NCBI GenBank assembly: GCA_913060655.1
Contig: CAJXTG010000002.1
Coordinates: 54,289-118,288, forward strand
Source of the DNA: an uncultured Nitriliruptoraceae bacterium
GTDB lineage: Bacteria > Actinomycetota > Nitriliruptoria > Nitriliruptorales > Nitriliruptoraceae
Direction: 5' to 3'
DNA length: 64,000 nt
This document shows positions 28,287 through 37,613 of the stretch, piece by piece; the first letter of the stretch is position 1, and each line of letters begins with the position of its first letter. The notes under the pieces were generated by a model. That model searched no databases. It had not been told where the DNA came from and saw only the letters and a list, made by a program, of their open reading frames with translations. The position numbers and the translations under genes were made by a program.

Positions 28287-28341
28287 ACCGTAGGCAGGGG
28301 GGGTGAACCACCTCGGCTCCGAAGGAGAACGGGAGGTGAAC
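28287..28341 (-). promoter_or_regulatory. PHO-box array and -10 of pstS
   Basis: Read on the minus strand, GTTCACC (28341-28335), GTTCTCC (28330-28324) and GTTCACC (28308-28302) start 11 and 22 bp apart, so all are in phase with an 11-bp period; one intermediate position is degenerate. TACGGT at 28292-28287 is the -10. The box nearest the gene overlaps the -35 region, as expected for activation by PhoP/RegX3-type regulators. Confidence 0.7.
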
Positions 28342-28400
28342 GACCGGGGAAGGTTCGGGACGCCGCGCCGCCCCACCGCGGTGGTCGGTGGGCGGGTCGC

Positions 28401-29858
28401 TCAGGCGGTCTGCAGCGGCGTCCCGGCGTCCGTCGCCACCGCGTCGTCGACGAGGCGCACGAGCGCCCCGTCGGCGAACAGGTCGGCGGGGACACCGTCG
28501 ACCCCGGCGTCCGCCCACCGGGCGGGGGGGAGCCCGAGGTCGGCGAGGTGGAGGTCGCCGAGGAACGGCTGGGTGGCGGCGTCCGCGCAGGCGGCGGTCG
28601 GCAGCCCGAGCGCGACGGTCACGTCCGCGGTGACGCACGGCCCGCGCAGCCCCGCGTCGGCGCTCAGGCCGCTCGGCAGGTCGACGGCGAGCACCGGGAC
28701 GTCATGCCGGCGGAGCCAGCGGGCGGCCCGCTCCGGCCGGCCGTGCAGGGGCGGCTGCTGGCCGACGCCGAGCATCGCGTCGATGACGAGCGCACCGGGG
28801 CCGGTCGCGTCGTCGAGCGGATGGGCGTCGAGCCCGGTGACCGCGACCCCCGCGTCGGTGAGGGCGGCGAGCCGGCCTGGGGCGCGCGGCGGTCCGACGG
28901 TGACGACGTGGACGTCGCGGCCCGCTGCCGCGAGCGCGGTGGCGACGGCGAGGCCGACGGTGCCGTTGGACGACGGGCCGGCGAGGACGGTGAGCGGGCC
29001 GGCGTCCGACCGGCCGGCGGCGGCGAGCATGGCGTCCACCGCGCCGACGACGGCGGCCGCCGCCCGGTCGACCCACGCCGAGGGACCCTGCGAGCGATCC
29101 CCCGCGCCGACCTGCCCACCCCGGACGGCCCGCAGCACGGAGGCCGCGACGTGGGGGACGTCGGCCTGGGGCCGTTCCGGGACCGCGCCGCCGAGGCGGG
29201 AGCGGCGCGGGAGGCGGGGCACCCCCCGCCACGGCTCCTCCGCCCGGTCGTCGCCGAGCGTGTCGGGGCGGCGACCACCCGACCAGTCCGGCACCGCCGC
29301 ATCGAGCAGCATGCGCACCACGAGCGCGGTCGCCCCCCACAGCAGGTCGTCGTCGAGCCGCCACGCCCAGGTCGAGCCCTCGCGGGGACCGAGCGGCGTG
29401 TGCCGCCAGCGCCGCTCGTCGGTCAGCTGCTCGAGGCCGACGTGGAGGACCTCGGCGACCTCCCGCGGTTCGGGGACGAGCGGATGGGGCGCGTCCCAGC
29501 GGGCGACGACGGGGACGACCCAGAACCGGGACGGGGGGACGTAGAACGTCGGGCCGGTGCCGAGGACGGTGACGCTCTGCCGGTCGAGCCCGATCTCCTC
29601 CTCCGCCTCCCGCAGCGCCGCCTCGGTGGGCGACTCCCCCGGCTCGAGGCGTCCGCCGGCGAACGACAGCTGGCCGGGGTGGGAGCGCAGGTCCGGCCGG
29701 CGGCGGGTCAGCACGAGGCGCACGCCGGCGGCGTCACCGTCACCCGCGTCCTCGAGGAGGACGAGCACCGCGCCGGTGCGCCCGCCCGGCGGTGGGGTGC
29801 TGGCGGCCGGGTCGACGGCGGCGAGCGCGGCGGTGAGCCGGGCCCAGAACCCGCTCAC
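28401..29858 (-). CDS. NUDIX (CoA pyrophosphatase-like) - YjeF_N fusion protein
   Basis: A 485-residue two-domain protein. Residues 25-190 are a NUDIX hydrolase with a perfect box (Gly69 to Leu91, core REAEEEIG) and the preceding LTRRRPDLRSHPGQLSFAGG pattern of CoA/acyl-CoA pyrophosphatases. Residues 285-470 resemble the NAD(P)HX epimerase domain YjeF_N: VIDAMLGVG, VDLPSGL and LADLGLPPARW match, but the usual GNNGGDG loop reads PSSNGTVG. No ADP-dependent dehydratase (YjeF_C) domain follows. GTG 29858 overlaps the ppx stop (GTGA). I infer nucleotide or cofactor damage control; whether the second domain is an active epimerase is uncertain. Confidence 0.75.
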   Translation of the reverse strand: MSGFWARLTAALAAVDPAASTPPPGGRTGAVLVLLEDAGDGDAAGVRLVLTRRRPDLRSHPGQLSFAGGRLEPGESPTEAALREAEEEIGLDRQSVTVLGTGPTFYVPPSRFWVVPVVARWDAPHPLVPEPREVAEVLHVGLEQLTDERRWRHTPLGPREGSTWAWRLDDDLLWGATALVVRMLLDAAVPDWSGGRRPDTLGDDRAEEPWRGVPRLPRRSRLGGAVPERPQADVPHVAASVLRAVRGGQVGAGDRSQGPSAWVDRAAAAVVGAVDAMLAAAGRSDAGPLTVLAGPSSNGTVGLAVATALAAAGRDVHVVTVGPPRAPGRLAALTDAGVAVTGLDAHPLDDATGPGALVIDAMLGVGQQPPLHGRPERAARWLRRHDVPVLAVDLPSGLSADAGLRGPCVTADVTVALGLPTAACADAATQPFLGDLHLADLGLPPARWADAGVDGVPADLFADGALVRLVDDAVATDAGTPLQTA

Positions 29859-30796
29859 CCGCGCAGCCGTGCGGCGAGGGCGTCGAGCGAGTCGGCCTCG
29901 CTGACGACGAGCGCCGGGCGGCCGAGCAGCTCGAGTGCGGCGGCGAGGACGATCGCACCGCCGTGGAGCACCTCGGCGCGGCCCGGCTGCACCGGTCCGA
30001 GCGCGGCCCGCTCGGCGACGGTCGATGCGGCGAGTCGTGCGGCGAGGGTGTCGAGGACGTCCGCGGCGACGACGGTCCCGTGGATGCGCGCCTCCTCGTA
30101 GGTGGGGAGCCCGAGGTGCAGCGCGGCGAGGGTGGTGGCCGTGCCGGCGACGGCGACGACGGTGCGCACGTCGGCGAGGGTCACCCCGTGCGGCGCCAGC
30201 CCGTCGGCGAGGGTCGCGAGCCCGTCGGCGAGCGTCGCCCGGGCGACCCGCGACGCCTCGGCCCGTTCCGCGTCCGACGGCGGATCGCCGTGCAGCGCCC
30301 GTTCGGTGAGGCGGACGCAGCCGAGCTGCGTCGAGACGCTGGCGAGGACCTCCCCGGCGCGACCGACGACGAGCTCGGTGGAGCCGCCGCCGACGTCGAC
30401 GACGACGCACGGGTCCTCGGTGGGGACGGCCCCGCTGGCACCGGCGAACGCGAGGGACGCCTCCTCCTCACCGTCGATGACGTCGACGGGGATGCCGACG
30501 GCGTCCTCGACGGCGGTGCGGAACCGGTCGCGGTCGGCCGCGTCGCGCACCGCGGACGTGGCGGCGATGCGCACGTGCGCCCGGTCGGTCGGCACGCCCG
30601 CACCGACCCAGCGGTCGCGGCAGCCGACGATCGCGGCGACGGTGCGGGCGATGGCCGCGTCGGCGAGCCGACCGGTCCGGTCGACGCCCTCGGCGAGCCG
30701 GGTGGTGACGATGTCGCGCAGGACGCGCTCGCCGGCGTCGTCGACGATGAGGAGCCGGACGGAGTTCGAGCCGACGTCGACCGCGGCGACGCTCAT
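29855..30796 (-). CDS. ppx: Ppx/GppA family exopolyphosphatase
   Basis: A 313-residue actin-fold phosphatase that degrades polyphosphate or pppGpp. VDVGSNSVRLLIVD at the N-terminus and DVGGGSTELVVG are the two phosphate-binding loops. DGEEEASLAFAGA carries the catalytic glutamate. The short form lacks the C-terminal HD domain, like the single-domain mycobacterial Ppx enzymes. ATG 30796 overlaps the DUF501 stop (ATGA), and its own stop overlaps the NUDIX-YjeF start. Neighbouring pst genes make a polyphosphate link plausible, though this operon belongs to the eno/ftsB side. Confidence 0.9.
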   Translation of the reverse strand: MSVAAVDVGSNSVRLLIVDDAGERVLRDIVTTRLAEGVDRTGRLADAAIARTVAAIVGCRDRWVGAGVPTDRAHVRIAATSAVRDAADRDRFRTAVEDAVGIPVDVIDGEEEASLAFAGASGAVPTEDPCVVVDVGGGSTELVVGRAGEVLASVSTQLGCVRLTERALHGDPPSDAERAEASRVARATLADGLATLADGLAPHGVTLADVRTVVAVAGTATTLAALHLGLPTYEEARIHGTVVAADVLDTLAARLAASTVAERAALGPVQPGRAEVLHGGAIVLAAALELLGRPALVVSEADSLDALAARLRG

Positions 30797-31344
30797 GCCG
30801 ACGTGTCGACGCACGGGGCCGGACAGGCCATCGGCAGCAGCGCGTCGGCGACGTGCGCACCGACCGGGTTGTCGCCGGTCGCGAGATGGTGCGCGAGGTG
30901 CACGTGCAGGCACTTCACGCGCGTGGGCATGCCCCCGGCGGTCGGCGCGCCGGCGAGCGGTGCGTCGGGCGCGCCGAGCTCGTCGCGGAACGTGACGTAG
31001 CGCGCGGCGGTGGCGGCGTAGTCGGACCGCAGCCCCTCGTCCTCGGCGAGCCGCTCGTTCAGCCGCACCATCTCGTGGTCGGCCTCCATGCGGCCGACGG
31101 CGGAGCGCAGGAGCGGGCAGGCGAGCCAGAAGGTGGTCGGGAACGGCGTCCCGTCCTCGAGGCGCGGGTCGACCCGGACGACCGTCGGGAGCCCGTGCCC
31201 GCAGCGGTGGACGACCGCGGGGCGACCGCGCGCGGGTCGACCGAGCTGCGCGGAGAGGACGGCGACCGTCGCGTCGTCCGCCGGCGCGGCGGCCGCGGCG
31301 TGGGGGTAGCCGGCCTCAGGGTCGCGCTGGACGGCGTCGATCAC
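30793..31344 (-). CDS. DUF501 domain protein
   Basis: A 183-residue protein of unknown function in the DUF501 family. Visible features are the conserved VVHRCGHGLPTVVRVDP and FPTTFWLACPLLRSAVGRME segments and a C-terminal VKCLHVHLAHHLATGDNPVG motif. The many His and Cys residues suggest metal binding. In actinobacteria DUF501 genes typically lie between ftsB and ppx, as here. GTG overlaps the upstream S1-domain gene stop (GTGA), and its stop overlaps ppx (ATGA), giving a tightly coupled S1-DUF501-ppx-NUDIX unit. Confidence 0.85.
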   Translation of the reverse strand: MIDAVQRDPEAGYPHAAAAAPADDATVAVLSAQLGRPARGRPAVVHRCGHGLPTVVRVDPRLEDGTPFPTTFWLACPLLRSAVGRMEADHEMVRLNERLAEDEGLRSDYAATAARYVTFRDELGAPDAPLAGAPTAGGMPTRVKCLHVHLAHHLATGDNPVGAHVADALLPMACPAPCVDTSA

Positions 31345-31724
31345 GCGCCGACGCGACCGCGCTTCTGCCGCCGGGCCTCACCCTGGATCATCTGGGACTT
31401 GTGCATGAAGCGGCGCAGCCGCTTGTTGAAGTCCTTGTCGAGCTTCGAGCGGAGGTTCGGGGCCTCCTCGTCGACCCACTCGGGGTCGGCCCGCTTGATC
31501 GACAGGTCGATCTTCCCGTCGTCCTTGACGTCGAGGATGCGCACGTCGACCTCGTCACCCTCGGCGAGGTAGGCGTAGATGTTCTCGACGTAGTCGACGG
31601 CGACCTCGGAGACGTGCACGAGGCCGGTGGCCACCGTGCCCTCCACCTCGATCTCGACGAACGCGCCGTACTCCTCGAGGCGCACGACCTTGCCCTTCAC
31701 GATCTCGTCCAGCAGTTCGACCAA
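31341..31724 (-). CDS. S1 RNA-binding domain protein
   Basis: A 127-residue protein: an S1 OB-fold at residues 5-78 (GKVVRLEEYGAFVEIE, TGLVHVSEV and GDEVDVRILDVKDDGKIDLSIK), then a basic tail with KLDKDFNKRLRRFMHKS. Similar single-S1 proteins bind ribosomes or structured RNA (general stress protein 13 type). The start is TTG at 31724: an in-frame TGA lies three codons upstream, so no longer start is possible. The purine-rich GAGAGGAG directly abuts the TTG, an unusual spacing that may mean weak translation. First gene of a unit running to the NUDIX-YjeF fusion. Confidence 0.82.
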   Translation of the reverse strand: MVELLDEIVKGKVVRLEEYGAFVEIEVEGTVATGLVHVSEVAVDYVENIYAYLAEGDEVDVRILDVKDDGKIDLSIKRADPEWVDEEAPNLRSKLDKDFNKRLRRFMHKSQMIQGEARRQKRGRVGA

Positions 31725-31911
31725 CTCCTCTCAGGTCCGCGGCCGACGGGGTCGGCCCGCTCCACGACCGTCCGCACCTGCGGGCCGGCCCCCCGTGCGG
31801 TCGGGTCCGCGCTGCGGACGCCGGACAGGACGGGGACGGGACTTCCGTGGGAGACGCACCGGAGGACCGGTGCGGGGCCAACGGTAGCGCCTGCACCCGC
31901 CCTGCGGGGGC

Positions 31912-32334
31912 TCAGCCGCCGGAACCGCGCAGCCAGGCGAGGATCCGGTCGAGCAGGGTGGGCTCGGGGGCGGGCGGTTCCGGGGCGTCGACGATGCGCG
32001 GCGCGTCGACCTCCGGTGGGACGAGGACGTAGGGGACCTCACCGGGCCGGACGAGTCCCTGCTGCCGTCGTGCGAGCAGCTCGATCGTCGTCGGGTCGTC
32101 GAGGTCGTCGATGCGACGCTCCAGCCGGTCGTTCTCCCCCGTCAGTGCGGCCGCCTGCTGCTCCAGCACGGCGACCCGCTGCCGGGCGGCGAGGTAGCCC
32201 TCGAGGGGCGGGGCGAGGACGACGGCGCCGACACCGAGGGCGGCGAGCAGCAGCAGTCCGAGCGCGAGGTCGACGGGTGCACGCCGTCGACGGGTGCGCC
32301 GACGGGTCGCGCCGCGCGGGCTGCGCCGTGCCAT
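31912..32334 (-). CDS. ftsB: Septum formation initiator (FtsB/DivIC family)
   Basis: Bitopic division protein of 140 residues. A basic cytoplasmic N-terminus (RRTRRRRAP) precedes one transmembrane segment (about 22-44), a leucine-zipper-like coiled coil (about 48-78) and a conserved end of the domain (DPTTIELLARRQQGLVRPGEVPYVLV). The tail is proline-rich. FtsB acts with FtsL and FtsQ to activate septal peptidoglycan synthesis. The position just after eno is conserved in actinobacteria and firmicutes. GAGGAGGGG precedes the ATG. Confidence 0.9.
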   Translation of the reverse strand: MARRSPRGATRRRTRRRRAPVDLALGLLLLAALGVGAVVLAPPLEGYLAARQRVAVLEQQAAALTGENDRLERRIDDLDDPTTIELLARRQQGLVRPGEVPYVLVPPEVDAPRIVDAPEPPAPEPTLLDRILAWLRGSGG

Positions 32335-32357
32335 CCGCCCCTCCTCCGTCGTCCGCG

Positions 32358-34070
<1,713 letters not shown>

Positions 34071-34073
<3 letters not shown>

Positions 34074-35213
34074 ACCGTGCAGGGCGCGCGGCCACACGGC
34101 CGCGGTGTCGGGCGCGTCGGAGGCGACGGCGTCCTCGACGGCGGCGCGCAGGCGGGCGGCGCCGGCGCGTGCGGCCGCGTCGGCCTCCACGTCGAGCAGG
34201 CGGGCGAGGCCGGCGGCCTGGACGAGCAGGCGGGCGAGGAGCGCGTCGGGCGAGGTACCGGCGCCGTCCGGGCGGCCGTCCGCTGCGGCGAGCTCGTCGA
34301 GCGTGGCCCGCAGCCCGGCGACGAGGTCGTCGCGCTCCTCCGGCAGCATGCCGAGCCGCCGGACGCGGCGCAGCAGCGCGTCGAGGAGCGCGAGCCCGGG
34401 CATGCCCTGCGGGATGCCGTCGAGCGGACCGCGCCCGCCCCCCTTCTCCTCCGCCTTGAGCCGGTCCCAGTTGCGCTGCACGTCGGCGGCGTCCTCGACG
34501 CCGTCGGCGTCGCCGAACACGTGCGGGTGCCGGCGCACGAGCTTCTCGACGAGGGTCGTCGCGACGTCGTCGATCCCGAACGCGTGCCGTTCGGCGGCGA
34601 TGCGCGCGTGGAACAGCACCTGCAGCAGGACGTCCCCGAGCTCCTCGGCGATGGCGGCGTCGTCGGCCTGCGCGACGGCGTCGAGCAGCTCGTAGGTCTC
34701 CTCGACGAGGTAGCGGGCGAGGGAGTCGTGGTCCTGCTCGAGGTCCCACGGGCAGCCGTCGTCGGGGTCGCGCAGCCGGTCCATCACGCCGACGGCGCGC
34801 AGCAGCTCGGTGCCCCGCGGCAGCTGCGCGAGGAACACGAGCTCGATCTCGACGTCGTGCTCGGCGACCATGCCGGCGAGGGCGGGGGCGAGCCCGCGCT
34901 CGTCGTCCTCGAGGAGGTAGACGACCCGCCCGTGGGTGCGGGCCGCGGCGACGAGCGACTTCGCCAGCCGCCGGTCGTCGGGCGCCCCGGGGCGGGTGAG
35001 CAGCAGGTCGGAGCGGTCGAGGGGCGTCGGGTCGAGGGCGGCGAGGTCGAGCCCCGCGAGGTGCAGCGATGCGGCCGAGGGATGGGTCGTCGGGTCGCGC
35101 AGCAGGACGACGTCGGCCGTCGCCAGCGCGTCCCACGCCTGGAACGGCAGCAGCTCGGGGAGGAGCGCGGACGTCTCGACGAGGACGACGCGTCCTCCCC
35201 CGTCAGGGGTCAC
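34071..35213 (-). CDS. mazG: Nucleoside triphosphate pyrophosphohydrolase
   Basis: A 380-residue MazG protein that hydrolyses NTPs to NMP and PPi. The all-alpha MazG core is residues 145-260, with metal-binding EETYE (171-175), EELGD (190-194), FHARIA and RRHPHVFG (228-234). Residues 1-140 look like a degenerate domain seen in actinobacterial MazG proteins, possibly a remnant of a tetrapyrrole-methylase-like fold. The C-terminal third is helical and lacks a second complete active site. The GTG start lies 3 bp after the parvulin lipoprotein stop, so the two genes form one transcript. Confidence 0.9.
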
Positions 35214-35216
35214 CGA

Positions 35217-36152
35217 TCAGCCCTGGTCGGGCGGGAGGATGGTGCCGGTGGCGGGGTCCCACGTCCCGATCGTCGGGTCGACGGTCACCTCGGCCTCGGC
35301 GAAGGCGGCGGAGAGGATCTCGTCGAGCTCGGTGCCGACGAGGGTGCGGCGCTCCTGCGGGCCGAGGTCCGCGGCGTCGGTCGTGTCGGACGCGGTCACC
35401 TCGATGACGTGGAACCCGAACTCGGACTCGACGGGGTCGAGGACGGTGTCCAGCGGTGCGGACCAGACGGCGTCGTCGAACGGCGGGACGAAGGTGCCGC
35501 GCTGCTGCGGTCCGAGGTCGCCGCCCTGTGCGCCGCTGCCCGGGTCCTGGGAACGCTCGGTCGCGAGCGTGGCGAAGTCGCCACCGTCGGCGAGGAGCGT
35601 GACGATCTCGTCGGCCTCCTCGCGCGTCTCGACGAGGATGTGCCGGGCGGTGCGGGTCTCGAGGGTGCGCCCCTCGGCGAGGTCGAGCACGAGCGCGTCG
35701 ACGGCCGCCTCGACGGCGACGAACACGTCGTCGAAGTAGTCGCGGGGGAAGCCGACGTCGACGAGGGTCGCCGTGAGCGCCTCGGCGCCGCCGACCTGGT
35801 CGGTGATGGCCGCCTCGACCTCCGCGAGCAGCTCGGGCGTGACGTCGAGGCCGCGCTCGGCGAGCACGTCGTCGAGGACGCGCTGCTGGACGACGCGGGA
35901 CAGCAGGTCGGTCTGCAGACCGACGGCGTCCAGCGCGTCGTTGGCGTCGGTGGCGGTGCGCACCCAGCCCTCGAGGCGTTCACGCGGCACGTCGACCCCG
36001 TCGACGCTGGCGAGCGGTCCGGCCGGGCCGGACGCGCAGCCGGCGAGCACGACCGCCGTGGCGGCGGTGGCGGCGAGGCCGCGCAGCCGGGCACGGGACG
36101 TTCGGGGGGAGGGGCGGGCCAACGGGGCCTCCGGTTCGGGGGTGGCGTCCAC
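35217..36152 (-). CDS. Parvulin-type peptidyl-prolyl isomerase lipoprotein (PrsA/SurA-like)
   Basis: Exported folding factor of 311 residues. The N-terminal signal ends in the lipobox VLAGC (Cys39). A SurA/PrsA-type helical N-domain (about 45-165) is followed by a PpiC parvulin domain (168-252) with ARHILVET, GGDFATLATERSQDPGS, GGDLG and FGFHVIEV. It probably helps exported proteins fold at the outer face of the membrane. The GTG start at 36152 gives a long basic n-region. TAGACT at 36174-36169 is a likely -10. It precedes mazG by 3 bp. Confidence 0.88.
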   Translation of the reverse strand: MDATPEPEAPLARPSPRTSRARLRGLAATAATAVVLAGCASGPAGPLASVDGVDVPRERLEGWVRTATDANDALDAVGLQTDLLSRVVQQRVLDDVLAERGLDVTPELLAEVEAAITDQVGGAEALTATLVDVGFPRDYFDDVFVAVEAAVDALVLDLAEGRTLETRTARHILVETREEADEIVTLLADGGDFATLATERSQDPGSGAQGGDLGPQQRGTFVPPFDDAVWSAPLDTVLDPVESEFGFHVIEVTASDTTDAADLGPQERRTLVGTELDEILSAAFAEAEVTVDPTIGTWDPATGTILPPDQG

Positions 36153-36208
36153 ACGCCGTGAACGTCCGAGTCTAACGGTCCCCTCCGGGGTCGTCGGAGG
36201 GTCTCCCC

Positions 36209-36214
36209 TACGCT
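36209..36214 (+). promoter_or_regulatory. -10 element for leaderless zur mRNA
   Basis: TACGCT is followed by 6 nt (GGCGTC) and then the zur ATG at 36221. No Shine-Dalgarno is possible in this spacing. Confidence 0.55.
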
Positions 36215-36220
36215 GGCGTC

Positions 36221-36670
36221 ATGAGCGCACCTGCGACCGGCCAGGACCCCCACGGCGTCGTCGCCGACCGCCTGCACCGTGACGGGCAGCGCTACACGCG
36301 CGGCCGCCGTGCGCTGGTGACGGTCCTGCTGGGGGCCGGACGGCCGCTGACGATCGCGGAGCTGCTGCGGGCCGACGAGGGCTGGTCGCAGAGCTCCGTC
36401 TACCGCAACCTCGGGGTGCTCGAGGCGTGCGGCGTGGTCGATCGGCTGCCGGCGGCGGACGGGGTGGCGCGCTTCGAGGTGACCGAGGAGCTGTCCCGCC
36501 ACCACCACCATCTGGTGTGCGCGGGGTGCGGGCGCCTCGACGACGTGGACCTGCCGGCCCGTGTCGAGGCGACGCTGCACGCGGTGACGGCGGAGGCCGG
36601 CGAGGCGCTCGGCTACGAGGTCGACGAGCACCGCCTCGAGCTCATCGGGCGCTGCCCGGACTGCCGCTGA
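36221..36670 (+). CDS. zur: Fur-family regulator, probably zinc-responsive Zur
   Basis: A 149-residue Fur-family repressor. The winged-helix domain spans about 20-80, with recognition-helix residues in SQSSVYRNLGVLE. The regulatory-metal histidines are in RHHHHLVC (93-100). The structural zinc site has two CxxC pairs, Cys100/103 and Cys145/148. The divergent znuB/znuC pair and a palindromic operator 1 kb away point to zinc and not iron. The gene reads toward znuB and their 3' ends overlap by 29 bp. The start lies 6 nt after a TACGCT -10, so the mRNA is probably leaderless. Confidence 0.88.
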   Translation: MSAPATGQDPHGVVADRLHRDGQRYTRGRRALVTVLLGAGRPLTIAELLRADEGWSQSSVYRNLGVLEACGVVDRLPAADGVARFEVTEELSRHHHHLVCAGCGRLDDVDLPARVEATLHAVTAEAGEALGYEVDEHRLELIGRCPDCR

Positions 36671-37502
36671 CGGTCCGGGACCGCAGCGCCGTCGCCACCT
36701 CCCGGCCGAGCAGCACCACGAAGAACCCGAGCACGCTGACGCCGGCGATCGTGGCCGCCGTCGCGGTCCCCAGGTGGTAGCTGAGGAGCAGGCCGACGAC
36801 GACCGCGAGCGACCCGGCGGCGACGGCGACGGTCATGACGACGGGGACCCGACGGGCGACGAGCACGGCGGTGGCCGGCGGGGCGACGAGGAAGGCGAAC
36901 ACGAGCAGCGTCCCCACCGACCGGAACGACGTCACGACGACGAGCGCGACGAGGCCGAGCATCGCGACGTGGGCGACGCCGGGTCGCAGGCCGAGCGTGT
37001 GCGCCTTCGCGCGGTCGTAGGTGAGGGCGAGGAAGGGCCGGTAGGCGACGACGCTGACGACGACGGTGATCGCGGTCGCGACGGCGAGGATCCGCAGCGC
37101 GTCGGGACCGACGCCGATCGGGTCACCGAACAGGATGGTGGTCAGGTCACCGGCGTAGGCGCCGCGGGCGGAGATGATCGCCACGCCCAGCGCGAGCATC
37201 CCGACGAACAGCAGGCCGATGGCGGTGTCCTGGCCGAGCCGGCTGCGGGCGCCGATGACGCTGACCCCGCCGACCATCGCCGCCGCGCCGAGGGCGGCGC
37301 CGAGGATGAGGTCGCCCCCGACGACGTAGGCGAGGGCGATGCCCGGCAGGACGCCGTGCGCGAGCGCGTCCCCGATGAACGCGAGCCCGCGCATCACGAC
37401 CCAGGTGCCGACGAGCGAGCTCGCGACGACGGTGAGCAGGCCGGCGGCGAGGGCGTTGCGCATGAACGCGTAGCCGAACGGCTCGAGGAGGAGCTCGCCC
37501 AT
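36642..37502 (-). CDS. znuB: Metal (zinc) ABC transporter permease
   Basis: Inner-membrane subunit of a Mn/Zn-type ABC importer, 286 residues, with about eight hydrophobic segments. The N-part FMRNALAAGLLTVVASSLVGTWVVMRGLAFIGDALAHGVLPGIA is the ABC-3 family signature region. FLVAPPATAVLVARR is the conserved later loop. It pairs with the ATPase ZnuC encoded divergently across a 111-bp operator region. AGGAC precedes the ATG. No solute-binding protein (znuA) is in this window, so it must lie elsewhere. Confidence 0.9.
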   Translation of the reverse strand: MGELLLEPFGYAFMRNALAAGLLTVVASSLVGTWVVMRGLAFIGDALAHGVLPGIALAYVVGGDLILGAALGAAAMVGGVSVIGARSRLGQDTAIGLLFVGMLALGVAIISARGAYAGDLTTILFGDPIGVGPDALRILAVATAITVVVSVVAYRPFLALTYDRAKAHTLGLRPGVAHVAMLGLVALVVVTSFRSVGTLLVFAFLVAPPATAVLVARRVPVVMTVAVAAGSLAVVVGLLLSYHLGTATAATIAGVSVLGFFVVLLGREVATALRSRTVSGSPGSAR

Positions 37503-37558
37503 CGGATGTCCGTCCTGCGGCGGGGCGTGGGGCCGGTCCGTCCGCGGCGCCACCCGAT

Positions 37559-37580
37559 AGTATAGGAACCGTTCCCATAT
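37559..37580. promoter_or_regulatory. Zur-box-like palindrome between znuB and znuC
   Basis: TATAGGAACCGTTCCCATA (37561-37579) is a 19-bp inverted repeat centred on C37570; the arms TATAGGAAC and GTTCCCATA differ from perfect symmetry at one position. It overlaps TATACT, a -10 for znuB (37564-37559), and CATATT (37575-37580), a possible -10 for znuC. A repressor here would block both genes. It is one of the few AT-containing stretches of the region. Confidence 0.75.
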
Positions 37581-37613
37581 TCGGGGTGTCCCCGGAGGGA
37601 CGGGCGGGACGGC

